DNA of 60,463 bases from Aureimonas sp. SK2 (GCF_029813115.1 NZ_JAPZDS010000020.1:1-60463); one strand, 5' to 3'; numbered from the stretch's first letter, positions 6,867 through 16,044 are shown. Numbers and translations are program-made. Notes: a model not told the origin generated them from the letters alone.

Positions 6867-7427
6867 GGGGCGAAGGCCCCCGACCGGATCGACCGGATCG
6901 TGGCCCTTGAGGCTTTGCCTCTTAGCGATCAGCGCCGTCACAGCCGGCGGTGAACAGAGGGCAGCCGGCGGCGCCCGACGAGCCGACAGAGCGTCGTCAC
7001 ATAAGCCCAAGCCGAGCCCCATCCTTCCGCGCACACCCTGACGCTCCCGATCAGCGCACTGTGATGAGCCCTCCCCCTTCCTGGCCCCTTCCTCCTACCC
7101 GCGTCCTGCCCACGATGGCACGCTGACCCACCACCCATCAGCCGCGCTGCCTTTCAACGTCCGGACCACATGGAGGCAACCGACGACAGGACACGATCAG
7201 CCTGGTGAAACCGACAGCCGAGAGACACGGCGTACCCACGGAAAGCTCTGTTGCTCCCCGGTCCTCGTTTCAAAAGATGCCGTTCTTGCCCGCTTGGGTC
7301 GCTATGCGCGCAACCGGAATGACGGTTTCCACCCCTCACGGGGCGGACCCTCCGCAATTCCCGTTGCGCGCGCGACACCGGGCGCGGGCTGGCGAGGGCA
7401 TCGAAACGCGCACCGCAGGAGATCCCC
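6867..7427. other. Leader region upstream of ssb-like gene
   Basis: About 560 bases have no convincing gene. A second hairpin GGGGC-GAAG-GCCCC follows the terminator, then the direct repeat CGACCGGAT (twice near 6879-6898). Near the ssb gene, CCCC-TCAC-GGGG (7333-7344) and a CCGCAATTCCCG block distantly recall module 2 (CCCCAATTTTCCCG), so a third, diverged structured leader is possible. Confidence 0.4.
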
Positions 7428-7730
7428 ATGCGCTCAGTCAACCGCCTCACCGTCCTCGGCAACGTCGGCTCCATCACCGTCTTCGATAACGTCCTGAAGG
7501 TCTCGGTCGCCACCGCGCGCACCTTCAAACAAGACGGCGAGCGCCGCGAAAAGACCGATTGGGTTCCCGTCACCATCTTCGAACCGGGCATGCGCGAGTG
7601 GGTCGAGGAGAACGTCAAGAAGGGGGATAAGGTCTACGTCGAGGCGCGCGTCTCTCAGAGCTCCTACGGCGAGGGCGACAACAAGAAGTACACCGTCGAC
7701 GTGGTGGCCTCGCTTTTCAACAAGCTCTGA
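7428..7730 (+). CDS. ssb: SSB-like single-stranded DNA-binding protein
   Basis: The 100-aa protein has the OB-fold pattern of SSB: VNRLTVLGNVGSITVFDNVL, VSVATARTFKQ, then KTDWVPVTIFEPG at residues 42-54 and VKKGDKVYVEARV. The acidic C-terminal tail of housekeeping SSB is missing; it ends SLFNKL. It is therefore a short plasmid-type ssDNA-binding protein, which would coat incoming single strands. ATG 7428 follows AGGAGATCCCC. It lies in the leading region, as in F and many conjugative plasmids. Confidence 0.82.
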   Translation: MRSVNRLTVLGNVGSITVFDNVLKVSVATARTFKQDGERREKTDWVPVTIFEPGMREWVEENVKKGDKVYVEARVSQSSYGEGDNKKYTVDVVASLFNKL

Positions 7731-7740
7731 GGCCAGGATC

Positions 7741-7760
7741 GGCGAGCCTTCGGGCTCGCC
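7741..7760. terminator. UUCG-type hairpin between convergent genes
   Basis: A perfect stem GGCGAGCC-TTCG-GGCTCGCC lies between the ssb-like gene and the convergent 64-aa gene. Only a C/T-rich tract follows on the plus strand, so termination is likely but not certain. Confidence 0.55.
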
Positions 7761-7770
7761 CTCCTCCCGT

Positions 7771-7965
7771 TCAAAACTCCCGCCGGCTGTAGCCGGCGCT
7801 GATCGCGCGTTGCTGCGCAACGTAGGCTTCGCATAAGCCCCCGAGAGCACGCAGGGGGTCCATATCGTTGGCGGCCAGCGACTCGTGCAGTACCGCCCGA
7901 CCGGCCTCCGACATCGCGTTCTCGACAACGCGAAGGGCTTCCTCGATCTCGCTGGCGTCGCTCAT
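7771..7965 (-). CDS. Small helical protein (64 aa), unknown
   Basis: I chose ATG 7965 because AGGAAAA precedes it; upstream extension is unlike protein. The product is helical and acidic at the start (SDASEIEEALRVVENAMSEA) with no membrane span or cysteine pair. It is convergent with the ssb-like gene and divergent from the 87-aa gene at 8107. Size and acidity would suit a small anti-protein or regulatory partner, but no family is recognised. Confidence 0.55.
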   Translation of the reverse strand: MSDASEIEEALRVVENAMSEAGRAVLHESLAANDMDPLRALGGLCEAYVAQQRAISAGYSRREF

Positions 7966-8106
7966 GGTTAATTTTTCCTGCGGCGAAGGCCCTAAGTTGT
8001 CGATTTTGCTTTCATCGTACGTGTATGCCGTGTCTATAAGCATGGTCAAACGCCGCAGAATCGGTGCAGGGTGCATTCTGGTTAAAATGTAGCTTCGAGG
8101 GGCGCG

Positions 8107-8370
8107 ATGGGAATCGACCTGAGAGACAGCCTTCCGCGGGTCATGGACCACTACGAACGTCGCCTCGCACGCGGCGAGAAGGCGCGTCAGTTCTACATTC
8201 GCGAGGAGCACCTCGAGACCGTCAAACGCTTCATGATCGAGAACGGGCTTCCGAACCAGCATAGCGCCTTGCAGGCCATGCTGGATCAGTTCCGTCTCCA
8301 GCAGTCAACCGTTCGGGACAGCCAGCCGGCTGCCCGCAACGCCCGTCACACCACAAAGGACAGCGCATAA
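8107..8370 (+). CDS. Small basic protein (87 aa), unknown
   Basis: ATG 8107 follows GAGGGGC. The N-terminal half is charged and helical, and residues 25-62 (KARQFYIREEHLETVKRFMI and ALQAMLDQFRLQ) look like a helix-turn-helix or ribbon-helix-helix-sized unit. The tail is polar. It may bind DNA, given its basic character and position before a winged-helix gene. It is not a confident match to any family. Confidence 0.55.
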   Translation: MGIDLRDSLPRVMDHYERRLARGEKARQFYIREEHLETVKRFMIENGLPNQHSALQAMLDQFRLQQSTVRDSQPAARNARHTTKDSA

Positions 8371-8376
8371 GCAAAA

Positions 8377-8403
8377 CCCCGCAGCGATAACATCGCGACG
8401 GGG
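8377..8403. terminator. Strong hairpin between two plus-strand genes
   Basis: CCCCG-CA-GCGAT-AAC-ATCGC-GA-CGGGG forms a long stem. On the minus strand it is followed by TTTTG, so it would work better leftwards. It may insulate the 87-aa gene from leftward transcription or act as a leader structure. Confidence 0.45.
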
Positions 8404-8521
8404 CTGCAAGAAGGCGACCTAAGAGACCCCCTTCTTACGGCTTCCGTACCCCCACTGTCAATCTAAAACGCGATGAACTCGCCACGGGATCGCTTTGCCT
8501 TTTCGCAAAGGACCGACCCCC

Positions 8522-9361
8522 ATGGCAGAACGACCCCGCACGCCCATCAGCGTGCGAACGACGACCCTTGCCTGGACGCCAGGCGAGCCGATGTCGCGCG
8601 ACCTGTTGGCCCCGATTGAGCCACAGGCGGCCGAGCCCGTGCATCCAGATTTCAGCGCGCGCGCCGCCATCTGGAAGGACCATCGCGCCGGTCTGATCTC
8701 GTTCTCCGAGGCGCAACGACGCTCGGCCGCGATCGGCGCTCCGCCGACCGCGCCGCCTCGCTTGTTGCCGCCCTCGCAGAAGCTTTCAGGCGCTCCCAGG
8801 AAGCCCAAGGAGACGCGCCCCCTCGCGCAGCGTCCTTCGCCCAATGACAGCCGCCAGTATGCGCCTGCCATGGCGACCACGGCCGCGCGCGACGACCGGC
8901 TAACGCCGAACGCCAAAGCGTTCCTTCAGGTGCTCCGGGCTCGCTGCGGGAAGACCCGCGAGACCACCATCACCACCGGCACCGCCGGCAACATCATGTC
9001 CCGATCGACGCGCACCATCCGGCGCTACCTCACGCAGCTCGTTCGCTGGGGCTACATTGAGACGAAGGTCCGCATGAACCGCAACGGGATGCACATCGGG
9101 CTGACGATCATCGTCACCGATCTCGTTGCGCCCTTCTACGAGTCCGCCAAGGGCCTCGCCCGTTGGCTGGCCGAGACGCCATCGGCCGCGCTCCGCCCCT
9201 TCACCGGCGTTGTCGCAGGAAAACAGGGTAGGACACTTATGTCATCCAAAAACCAAACCCCAATATCTTCCCTTATGGGGAAAGCGGACACGAGCCGCTT
9301 TGCGTCTCGTGGAAGGCTTGGGAATGAAGATGGGGGCGGATTTCGCCCCTTCGGGAGATAG
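8522..9361 (+). CDS. Winged-helix plasmid protein, Rep-like or regulator
   Basis: The 279-aa protein starts at ATG 8522 behind AAAGGA. A proline-rich, flexible N-terminus (to about residue 120) leads to a winged-helix unit at about 127-200: LTPNAKAFLQVLRARCGK, then NIMSRSTRTIRRYLTQLVRW GYIE with wing-like strands. This is the layout of many plasmid replication initiators and DnaD-like regulators. The polar C-terminus is not conserved-looking. No origin iterons are seen beside it, so replication initiation is only a possibility; a tra-region regulator is the alternative. Confidence 0.6.
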   Translation: MAERPRTPISVRTTTLAWTPGEPMSRDLLAPIEPQAAEPVHPDFSARAAIWKDHRAGLISFSEAQRRSAAIGAPPTAPPRLLPPSQKLSGAPRKPKETRPLAQRPSPNDSRQYAPAMATTAARDDRLTPNAKAFLQVLRARCGKTRETTITTGTAGNIMSRSTRTIRRYLTQLVRWGYIETKVRMNRNGMHIGLTIIVTDLVAPFYESAKGLARWLAETPSAALRPFTGVVAGKQGRTLMSSKNQTPISSLMGKADTSRFASRGRLGNEDGGGFRPFGR

Positions 9362-9578
9362 GTCGAGCCCTCCATAGGGGCTCCTTCCTCCACACGCCAT
9401 CACCCAGCGCCCTGCGCACCCTTCCGCTTGCGATCTCGCATCCAGAGGGGCGTTTTCGCGTGGGCGAGCGATTTTGGAGGTGACGCTTTTCAGTAGGGAC
9501 GCGGCGGCGTTTCAGAGCGCGCATTGTCGCCCCTGATTGAACAGTTTCGCACGCGCGCCGGTCTTCTCACTGCGCACG

Positions 9579-9601
9579 AAAAAGGCCGCCTTGCGGCGGC
9601 C
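9579..9601 (-). terminator. Rho-independent terminator of the coupling-protein operon
   Basis: Read on the minus strand: GGCCGCC-GCAA-GGCGGCC followed by TTTTT, about 33 bases past the coupling-protein stop. The 270-base gap to the Rep-like gene holds nothing else recognisable. Confidence 0.85.
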
Positions 9602-9633
9602 TCTATCCCATGGATCACGATCGTTTCGGTCAG

Positions 9634-11340
9634 CTACTCGACCGGTTCGGGCTTCCGCTTCTGGACGGGCTTCGCCTTGATCCATTCCGCTTCCTCATAG
9701 CCCGGCCGTAGCTCCGTTCGGTCGATGAATGGGACGAGGATCTGGAAGAGATCGCGACCGTAGCCGAGCACCATCACCCACGTTCCGACGTTGGGAACGA
9801 CGCCCAGCTCGGACGACATTTCGGACTCTCGGAAGGCGTTGTCCTCGTACTCGTGCCATTCCTTCACCGGGCCGTTCTGACCCGGCTTTGTCCGCAGCTC
9901 CTTGATGCGCGTCGAGCCGAGAATACGCATCAGCCACGACGCTGTTTCACCGGGCTCCGTTCGGCAGACGACCTTGGTCTGGATCGACGACATCCACGTC
10001 TTGAAGGCTTCCGGCCCATAGACCTTTTCGACCGCGTGGAAGTCCTGCAAGCCGATTACGACCGGCGCCCCGCGTTCGCGTCCGGCGCTGACGAGCTGTT
10101 CCAACCCGTCGATCTTGGCAAGGCGCGCAAACTCGTCGAGGAAAAACCAGGTGCGCTTGCCGTCTGGCTGCTGGAAGTCCTCGTTGAACACCGAGTTGGC
10201 GGCGATCGAAAAGAACGCTGCGATCCACGATCCCGACATCTCGCTGAACCGCCCGCTATGGCCGACGGTGATCGTGTTGGGCAGATTTCCGCCCTGCATA
10301 AATTCGCGGATCGAGAACTGCTTACGCCCCGCGTAGTCGCCCCAGCCGATGCTCAGCAGCTCGAAATTGTTGATCGAGTTCTGGATGCCGCTGCGCGTGC
10401 TTGACCACTGCTTCTCGTCGGCGATCAGGTAGGTGAGCGCCGCCGGGTGATACTCCTTCGCCCACTCGGTCAGCTCCTCCTTCGAGGCTGTGAAGCTCTC
10501 GAACAGATCACTCCATGTCCACCGTCCTGGCTTGCGATCGTGAAGCATGATGATGACGACCGCCGCCACACTCTGCCCCGCCTGTTCGAAGTACAGGTAG
10601 TCCTTGTTCTTGATGAGGTTCATCGCGAGGTTGATGCAGTCCGCCCGTGTTTGGACGTCACGCGCGATCGCCCAAACCCAGGACCGCTTATCAGCCGGAT
10701 TGACGTAGATCCCGGCGCCTCGCGGATCAATGCTCATAGGCTGACCGGCTGGCATCAACGCATAGACATGGGGCTTGTACCCGTAGACGATCTTGCGATC
10801 GCCCGCGTCCGTCACGGACTGCAGGAGATGGCGAAGGAAGTTCGTCTTGCCGCTTCCCTGCCCACCGAACACGATCATGCCGTTCAGCGCCCGTAGGTCG
10901 CTGATCGCCCAATCGCCGTAGACCGGCAACCCCCCCTTGCGCTGTTCCTTGCGCGCTTCGGCAACCAGCTCCGGGTAGCCGGCCACGGTCGGTCCCGCCA
11001 GAATGTGGCGCTCCTTCTGCCGCAGCCAACGCTGCCAGACGCCGAAGGCGAAAATGCCAAAACCGATGATGAGCGGAGCGAAGGTGATAAGCTGGTAGGT
11101 CGTGATCTTCCGCATGTTCTGGTAGCCGTTGTAGCTGAAGAAATAGCGGCATTCCAAAACGTCCCATGGTGCCAAACACACCAGGGCATGGGACCAGTTG
11201 ACGTACATCGGCGGTCCGCTCGGCAGACCCCAATATTTGTTGACGAACATCAGCGCCCACATCACCGGCACGCCGACGATGCCGATGCCAAGCGCTGCAA
11301 ATGCCCACCATACGGTCGGCTGTTCCTGTCGACGTATCAT
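9634..11340 (-). CDS. Type IV coupling protein (TraD/TrwB-like ATPase)
   Basis: The 568-aa protein has two N-terminal membrane segments (about residues 11-33 and 82-102), Walker A GGQGSGKT at 159-166 and Walker B WFFLDE at 398-403. The context LDEFARLAKIDGLEQLVSAG is typical of the TraD/TrwB group (TrwB_AAD_bind). It couples the relaxosome to the mating channel as a hexameric inner-membrane ATPase. Its start overlaps the traD stop (ATGA), so traC-traD-coupling protein form one operon, the same order as traC-traD-traG on Ti plasmids. The 568-aa length fits a TrwB-sized protein rather than the longer TrbC/DotL expected with an IncI mating system. Confidence 0.9.
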   Translation of the reverse strand: MIRRQEQPTVWWAFAALGIGIVGVPVMWALMFVNKYWGLPSGPPMYVNWSHALVCLAPWDVLECRYFFSYNGYQNMRKITTYQLITFAPLIIGFGIFAFGVWQRWLRQKERHILAGPTVAGYPELVAEARKEQRKGGLPVYGDWAISDLRALNGMIVFGGQGSGKTNFLRHLLQSVTDAGDRKIVYGYKPHVYALMPAGQPMSIDPRGAGIYVNPADKRSWVWAIARDVQTRADCINLAMNLIKNKDYLYFEQAGQSVAAVVIIMLHDRKPGRWTWSDLFESFTASKEELTEWAKEYHPAALTYLIADEKQWSSTRSGIQNSINNFELLSIGWGDYAGRKQFSIREFMQGGNLPNTITVGHSGRFSEMSGSWIAAFFSIAANSVFNEDFQQPDGKRTWFFLDEFARLAKIDGLEQLVSAGRERGAPVVIGLQDFHAVEKVYGPEAFKTWMSSIQTKVVCRTEPGETASWLMRILGSTRIKELRTKPGQNGPVKEWHEYEDNAFRESEMSSELGVVPNVGTWVMVLGYGRDLFQILVPFIDRTELRPGYEEAEWIKAKPVQKRKPEPVE

Positions 11341-11567
11341 TCCATGAAACCCTTCCGACCGAGATCCACCATGCGCGCCCGGTACTCTCCATCGGAGAGA
11401 CGAGCCGCACCGTCCATGAGGATGCCAAGGATCAGCGCCTTGTCGGCCTGGCGAAGCCCGGCCTTCACCACGAGACCGCCCAGCGCGATCTTCTCATGAG
11501 CGTCCTGGCGACGGGCATTGCCCTTGGGTGTCGCCTCCGCTCGCTGGATCTCTCGTTGCAGCGCCAC
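11337..11567 (-). CDS. traD: TraD-type relaxosome accessory protein (Ti-plasmid family)
   Basis: The 76-aa protein contains the TraD signature HEKIALGGLVVKAGLRQADK followed by ALILGILMDGAARL. GTG 11567 is chosen because GGAGG lies 8 bases upstream; the upstream frame overlaps traC and is arginine-rich shadow. In Ti plasmids TraD is a small protein beside TraC required for efficient transfer. It is 16 bases after traC and overlaps the coupling protein start by 4 bases. It should not be confused with the F-plasmid coupling protein of the same name. Confidence 0.8.
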   Translation of the reverse strand: MALQREIQRAEATPKGNARRQDAHEKIALGGLVVKAGLRQADKALILGILMDGAARLSDGEYRARMVDLGRKGFME

Positions 11568-11583
11568 GCGCTTGGCCTCCAGC

Positions 11584-11844
11584 CTACGCTTGCGTTTGGC
11601 CTGCGGCGTTTCCGTCTGCGGCCGCTGACTTCTGAAACGTTGCGGCGAGCTGCGCCAACGCCTTCGCCAGTTCGTCCTCGGGAATGCTGACGGTGAAGAA
11701 GCCCGCCTTTCGAGCCAGTCGGCCGAACGCCGCTTCCTCTTCCAGCTCAACCCGGCGGATCTCCGCCTTCAGTTCCTCCATCTGCTGACGCAGTGCATTG
11801 GCCTTGGTCTGCGACCCACTGGCGACTGCCCTTGGTTTGCGCAT
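11584..11844 (-). CDS. traC: TraC-type relaxosome accessory protein (Ti-plasmid family)
   Basis: The 86-aa protein has a basic N-terminus (MRKPRAVAS), a helix QQMEELKAEIRRVELEEEAA and the TraC-like FGRLARKAGFFTVSIPEDEL. ATG 11844 follows AGGGGATC. TraC-type proteins bind near oriT and help the TraA relaxase. It is the first gene of the leftward operon, about 230 bases from the oriT hairpin, and divergent from traA, as on Ti and related plasmids. Confidence 0.8.
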   Translation of the reverse strand: MRKPRAVASGSQTKANALRQQMEELKAEIRRVELEEEAAFGRLARKAGFFTVSIPEDELAKALAQLAATFQKSAAADGNAAGQTQA

Positions 11845-12074
11845 GGATGATCCCCTTGATGTTGAACGCGTTCGCCTCGAACGGGTCCATAAACAATTAA
11901 TTGGAGTTGGGGCCAAGCCCATTCCGCGCACTTGGTTGACGGCAGGAGCCGTCCTCCAGCGGTTTTTCCTTCAACAGCCCGCCCCCGGCCGCTTCTCTTC
12001 CGGCCTACCGGAGCGAAGCGACCCTGCTCGGCATGAAGGTCGCGCAGCGACCGCCCGAGCATCAGGCTGTTTTT

Positions 12075-12110
12075 ACAGACTGCGCACTTACCTGTTGCGT
12101 TTCGCAACAG
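12075..12110 (-). other. oriT: Origin of transfer (Q-type oriT with nic region)
   Basis: On the minus strand, a perfect 8-base inverted repeat CTGTTGCG-AAA-CGCAACAG is followed one base later by TAAGTGCGC AGTCTG. This matches the RSF1010/R1162 pattern of hairpin plus TAAGTGCGC, where cleavage follows the last C. The nic position would be at about 12081/12082 on the minus strand. It lies in the 309-base gap between traC and traA, where Ti-type plasmids also have oriT. Recognition is by pattern; nicking is not shown. Confidence 0.85.
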
Positions 12111-12153
12111 TCCCTGTAGGGCTCTTAGGGGGCCGCTGACGAGCGGCTAGAGC

Positions 12154-15100
12154 ATGGTTTGGTTCGTGGCGATCTACAGCTTTCGCCAGTCAGTGGTCTC
12201 CGGAGGAAGCGGTCGCTCGGCGGTCGCCGCCGCCGCGTACCGTCACGCCGCCGTGATGGTGTGCGAGGCCACCGGGCGAACCAACGACTTCTCGGCGAAG
12301 CGCGGCGGCATCCATTCCGAGCTCGCCATTCCCACCGACGCCCCGGCCTGGATACGCGCCAGCCTCGGTATCGCCGATCCGCAAGCCCATCATCTGGAAG
12401 GCGCGGCCGCGGTCACGGCGTCCGAGATCCTGTGGAACGCAGTTGAGATGGGCGAGAAGCGGATCGATGCGCGTTTTGCCACCGATCTGATCGTCGCCCT
12501 TCCGCGCGAGCTGACCGAGGCCCAGAACATCGAGCTGATCCGCAGCTTCGTGGCGCTGAACTACACGGCCCATGGCCGCGTCGCGGATTGGGCGTACCAC
12601 GCCCCCGAGGACAAGCAGCACAATCCGCACGCCCACATCATGACCACCGTGCGGCCGCTGACGGAGACCGGGTTCGGCCCCAAGACCGTCGCTCAGATCG
12701 ACGCTGACGGTGAGCCGATCCGCTCCGACAAAGGCGCCATCGCCTACGCCAAGTGGGCGGGGTCCAAGCCCGAACTCATGGCGGTTCGCGAGGCGTGGGC
12801 TAGCGCCGTCAACGTCGCGCTGGCAGAAGCCGGCCTCGAAATCTCCGTCGATCATCGCTCGTTCAAGGATCGCGGCATCGTCGGAATCGAGCCCACGACC
12901 CACCATGGCCTTGTCCACCACATCGGCTCGGTTCGCGAGCACGATGCCCATGTCCAGGCCGACCTCGCGACACGCGCGCGCAACTTCCAGGCCCTTGTCG
13001 CCAACCCGTCGCTCGTCCTCGACCACATCACCCGTGAGCAGTCGACGTTCGACACCCGCGACGTCGCCCGGTTCATCCATCGCCATGCCGGCGAGGGCGA
13101 CGACTTTGCCTCGCTCCTTCGCCGCGTCGGCGCCCTTCCCGAACTCGTCACGGTTCAGGCGCAGATCCACGACCCCGAGACGAACCGCGTCGTTCAGCGC
13201 GAGCGCTTCACGACGGTCGCGGTCCTCGAGCGCGAAGCCGCGATGATCGAGGCGGCCGAGCGACGGGCCGCCGATCTGTCCTTTGCCGTCGATCCCGAGC
13301 GCAAGGAAGCCGCGATCGAGCGCGCTCAGATCACCCAAGGATTTGCCTACACGGCCGAGCAGCGCGCCGCCGTCGATCGACTGACACAGCCGACGGGCTT
13401 GTCACCGATGGTCGGTATCGCGGGCGCAGGCAAATCCACGGTTCTGCGGGCCGTGGGCGAGGTCTATGTGGCCGAGGGCGTCAGCGTCTATGGCGCGGCG
13501 CTCGCCGGCAAGGCGGCGGACAATCTGCAAATCTCGTCCGGCATCGAAAGCCGCACACTCGCGTCCTGGGAACTGGCCTGGAGCAGTGGCCGCGACCAGC
13601 TCCAGCCCGGCAGTGTCTTCGTGATCGACGAGGCGGGCATGGTCGCATCGGCGCAGATGGCGCGTGTCATGGCCGAGCTCGACAGCTTCGGCGCCAAGGT
13701 CATTCTCGTGGGCGACGCGCGCCAGCTCCAGCCGATCGAAGCGGGGGCCGCCTTCCGCTCGATCGCGGCCGAGACCGGCTATGTCGAGCTGACGGAAGTG
13801 CGCCGCCAGGAGCGATCCGACCATGCCGAGGCCAGCATCCTGTTCGGTGCCGGCGACGCCAAGTCCGCCCTCAACATCTACCACGGCAACGACACGTTCC
13901 GTCCGCACAACCGCCGAGAGGACGCTCTCAGCGCTGCGATCGAGGGCTGGCATTCCGACTGGCGCGCGAATGTCGATGTGGTCATGCTCGCCCACACCAA
14001 CAACGACGTGCGCGACCTCAACATGCGCGCCCGCGCCGCCATCCAGGCCGAGGGTGGCTTGACCGACGAACGCTCCATGCTGACGGCCCGGGGACAGCGC
14101 GCGTTCGCCGTAGGTGATCGCGTCATGTTCTTGGAAAACGACCGCCAGCTTGCGATCCGCAACGGCAGCATCGGCATGGTCGAGCGGTTCGAGGATGGCG
14201 TCATGTACGTCGCGATCCCCGACCGCACTGAAGCCGTCGCCATTGGTGCCGGTGGCTACATCAACGTCGACCATGGCTACGCCTCGACCATCCATAAATC
14301 GCAAGGCTCGACCCACGACCGCGTGCATATCGTCGCGAGCGGCATGATGGATGCGCAGCTCACCTACGTCGCCCTGTCGCGTCACCGTGAAGAGGTGACG
14401 ATGCACGTTCCGCTGGAGTCCTTCACCCGGCCTGGTGCCTCAACGCTTGCGACCGTTGCCGACGCCATGGAGCGTCTGGCGGCCGACAAGCTGAAGGACA
14501 CATCGATCGATTACCGGACGACCGTCGACTACATCGAGGCGCGCAGGGCGCTGGAAGCCGAGCGCGCGATCGCGCCCGTTCCGCAAACGCTTCTCGACCG
14601 CTTTCGCGTCTTCCTTGCCGATCGCGGGCTCCCCGATCCGGCTGAAGTCCTCCACTCCGTTCGGGCGTTCGCCGCCGAGGTTCTGAACCGTGCTCGCGTT
14701 CCGGACGCGAGCGCGCAGATCATCGTGCCGGATCACGTGCTCCATGCGGATCGGGGCGCCATCGCGGCGCTCAGCCCCTCGGCGGATCTTGGTGCTGCGA
14801 TCGCGCGCCTCGATCACGTCCAGCAGCATTCTGCGGCCATGAACCATGAGGGCCTTGCACGGCGATCCGCGTTCCGGGCGGCCGAGAACGAGCTGACCTT
14901 GATGCGGTCCTCGGACGCGCTGCGCGCCTATGCCGAGCGCGTGGCCCTCGTCGTTACCCCAACGCTGGTTGTTGCGATCGGCCGCGACGCGGAGGCCGTT
15001 GTGGCGGACGACCGCCTCGCGCATTTGCCCGAGCCGACCCGCATCGCTTTGCGCGAGAACTGGACGAGCGTTCATGCGGTCTCGCGTGCCGCTTGGGAGC

Positions 15101-16044
15101 TTGGGCTTCTTGAAACCGTGCGCTCGATCGACACTGGCTTCCGCCAGGAGCGCACTGCGTCTGCGACGATCGCCGCCTACGAAGCGTCGATCCGCGAACC
15201 CGTCGTCGCCACGGTTGCGCAAACGGCGCATGTGCCGGTGCCGGCACCTATTCCTGAACCTGCGACACCGCCGTCGCCCTTCCTTGCGGCGATCACCCAT
15301 TGGCCCGTCTCGGTCGAGCAAGCGGTCCAGCGAACCCTCGAAGCCCATCCCCGTGTCACCGGCTTCCACGATAGCGCGCGCAAGCTCGCGGCGATCGTCT
15401 GGCGCGATCCCGAGGCGGCTATGACGAAGATCCTGGCGGAGCTTCCGGAAGGCTTCCGTGAACGTCGCATTGTGGTCGACGACATCGCTGCGAACCCGCA
15501 GACGTATGGCGAGCTGAACGGTGGACGCACCATGCTCATGCGGCCTGATGCAACCCGTCAGGCCGCGATCGAACGAGCACCATCGTTCTCACAGGCTATC
15601 GCTGAAATTGGCGAAGCGATTGAGCTTCTTCGGCCGTCCGTCCACGCAAACGAAGTGGCTTGGCGGGAGCGGATGGCGAAGCCTTTGCCGTCCCTATCAC
15701 CGGAGGCCACACGGATCGTTGAGACACTCGTCATGGCCTACGGTATGAAGCGTCCCGACCGGGAGCCGGCGCACCAGATTGCGCTCCAAGCCATCGCGAA
15801 CAAGGAGGTGCTGGCCGAGGTCAAAGCGTGGCGTCGCGAACTGGATCTTCGCCTCGAGGGACCGGACGCGCTCAGCCGCATCCCCGAAACCTCCTCGCCC
15901 AAGGCGAAGGAGATACACGCCACGGCCGAGAGGGTCGAAATCGCGCTGAAGGAAGCGCAGAACACCGCGAGCATCGAGATCGCCCGCGAAAAGAGCCTGC
16001 ATATCAGCCTCAAACGCGACATCGGGATCGACATCGACATTTGA
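12154..16044 (+). CDS. traA: TraA conjugative relaxase-helicase (MOBQ, Ti type) with BID-like C-terminus
   Basis: The 1296-aa protein matches Ti-plasmid TraA. The MobA/MobL relaxase occupies about residues 5-250, with the candidate catalytic Tyr29 in AAYRH and the metal-binding HNPHAH near 155-160. The helicase part is RecD/TraI-like: Walker A GIAGAGKST near 421-429, VFVIDEAGM near 489, GYASTIHKSQGST near 709 and YVALSRHREE near 740. From about 1045 on, a helical domain with NPQTYGELNGGR resembles the BID domain known at the ends of alphaproteobacterial relaxases. ATG 12154 is used; a GTG at 12166 gives the family-like start AIYSF. It nicks and unwinds the transferred strand. Confidence 0.93.
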   Translation: MVWFVAIYSFRQSVVSGGSGRSAVAAAAYRHAAVMVCEATGRTNDFSAKRGGIHSELAIPTDAPAWIRASLGIADPQAHHLEGAAAVTASEILWNAVEMGEKRIDARFATDLIVALPRELTEAQNIELIRSFVALNYTAHGRVADWAYHAPEDKQHNPHAHIMTTVRPLTETGFGPKTVAQIDADGEPIRSDKGAIAYAKWAGSKPELMAVREAWASAVNVALAEAGLEISVDHRSFKDRGIVGIEPTTHHGLVHHIGSVREHDAHVQADLATRARNFQALVANPSLVLDHITREQSTFDTRDVARFIHRHAGEGDDFASLLRRVGALPELVTVQAQIHDPETNRVVQRERFTTVAVLEREAAMIEAAERRAADLSFAVDPERKEAAIERAQITQGFAYTAEQRAAVDRLTQPTGLSPMVGIAGAGKSTVLRAVGEVYVAEGVSVYGAALAGKAADNLQISSGIESRTLASWELAWSSGRDQLQPGSVFVIDEAGMVASAQMARVMAELDSFGAKVILVGDARQLQPIEAGAAFRSIAAETGYVELTEVRRQERSDHAEASILFGAGDAKSALNIYHGNDTFRPHNRREDALSAAIEGWHSDWRANVDVVMLAHTNNDVRDLNMRARAAIQAEGGLTDERSMLTARGQRAFAVGDRVMFLENDRQLAIRNGSIGMVERFEDGVMYVAIPDRTEAVAIGAGGYINVDHGYASTIHKSQGSTHDRVHIVASGMMDAQLTYVALSRHREEVTMHVPLESFTRPGASTLATVADAMERLAADKLKDTSIDYRTTVDYIEARRALEAERAIAPVPQTLLDRFRVFLADRGLPDPAEVLHSVRAFAAEVLNRARVPDASAQIIVPDHVLHADRGAIAALSPSADLGAAIARLDHVQQHSAAMNHEGLARRSAFRAAENELTLMRSSDALRAYAERVALVVTPTLVVAIGRDAEAVVADDRLAHLPEPTRIALRENWTSVHAVSRAAWELGLLETVRSIDTGFRQERTASATIAAYEASIREPVVATVAQTAHVPVPAPIPEPATPPSPFLAAITHWPVSVEQAVQRTLEAHPRVTGFHDSARKLAAIVWRDPEAAMTKILAELPEGFRERRIVVDDIAANPQTYGELNGGRTMLMRPDATRQAAIERAPSFSQAIAEIGEAIELLRPSVHANEVAWRERMAKPLPSLSPEATRIVETLVMAYGMKRPDREPAHQIALQAIANKEVLAEVKAWRRELDLRLEGPDALSRIPETSSPKAKEIHATAERVEIALKEAQNTASIEIAREKSLHISLKRDIGIDIDI

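Noticed and set aside
8522-9361. RepC of a repABC replication unit
   Set aside because: The winged helix does not carry the RepC patterns I know, and parA here is short and not adjacent. It is left as Rep-like or regulator.
12190-15369. Long open frames on the minus strand through traA (up to 382 codons)
   Set aside because: They are antisense shadows in GC-rich coding DNA, with Arg/Gly/Val-rich composition and no ribosome sites; traA on the plus strand has clear domains throughout.
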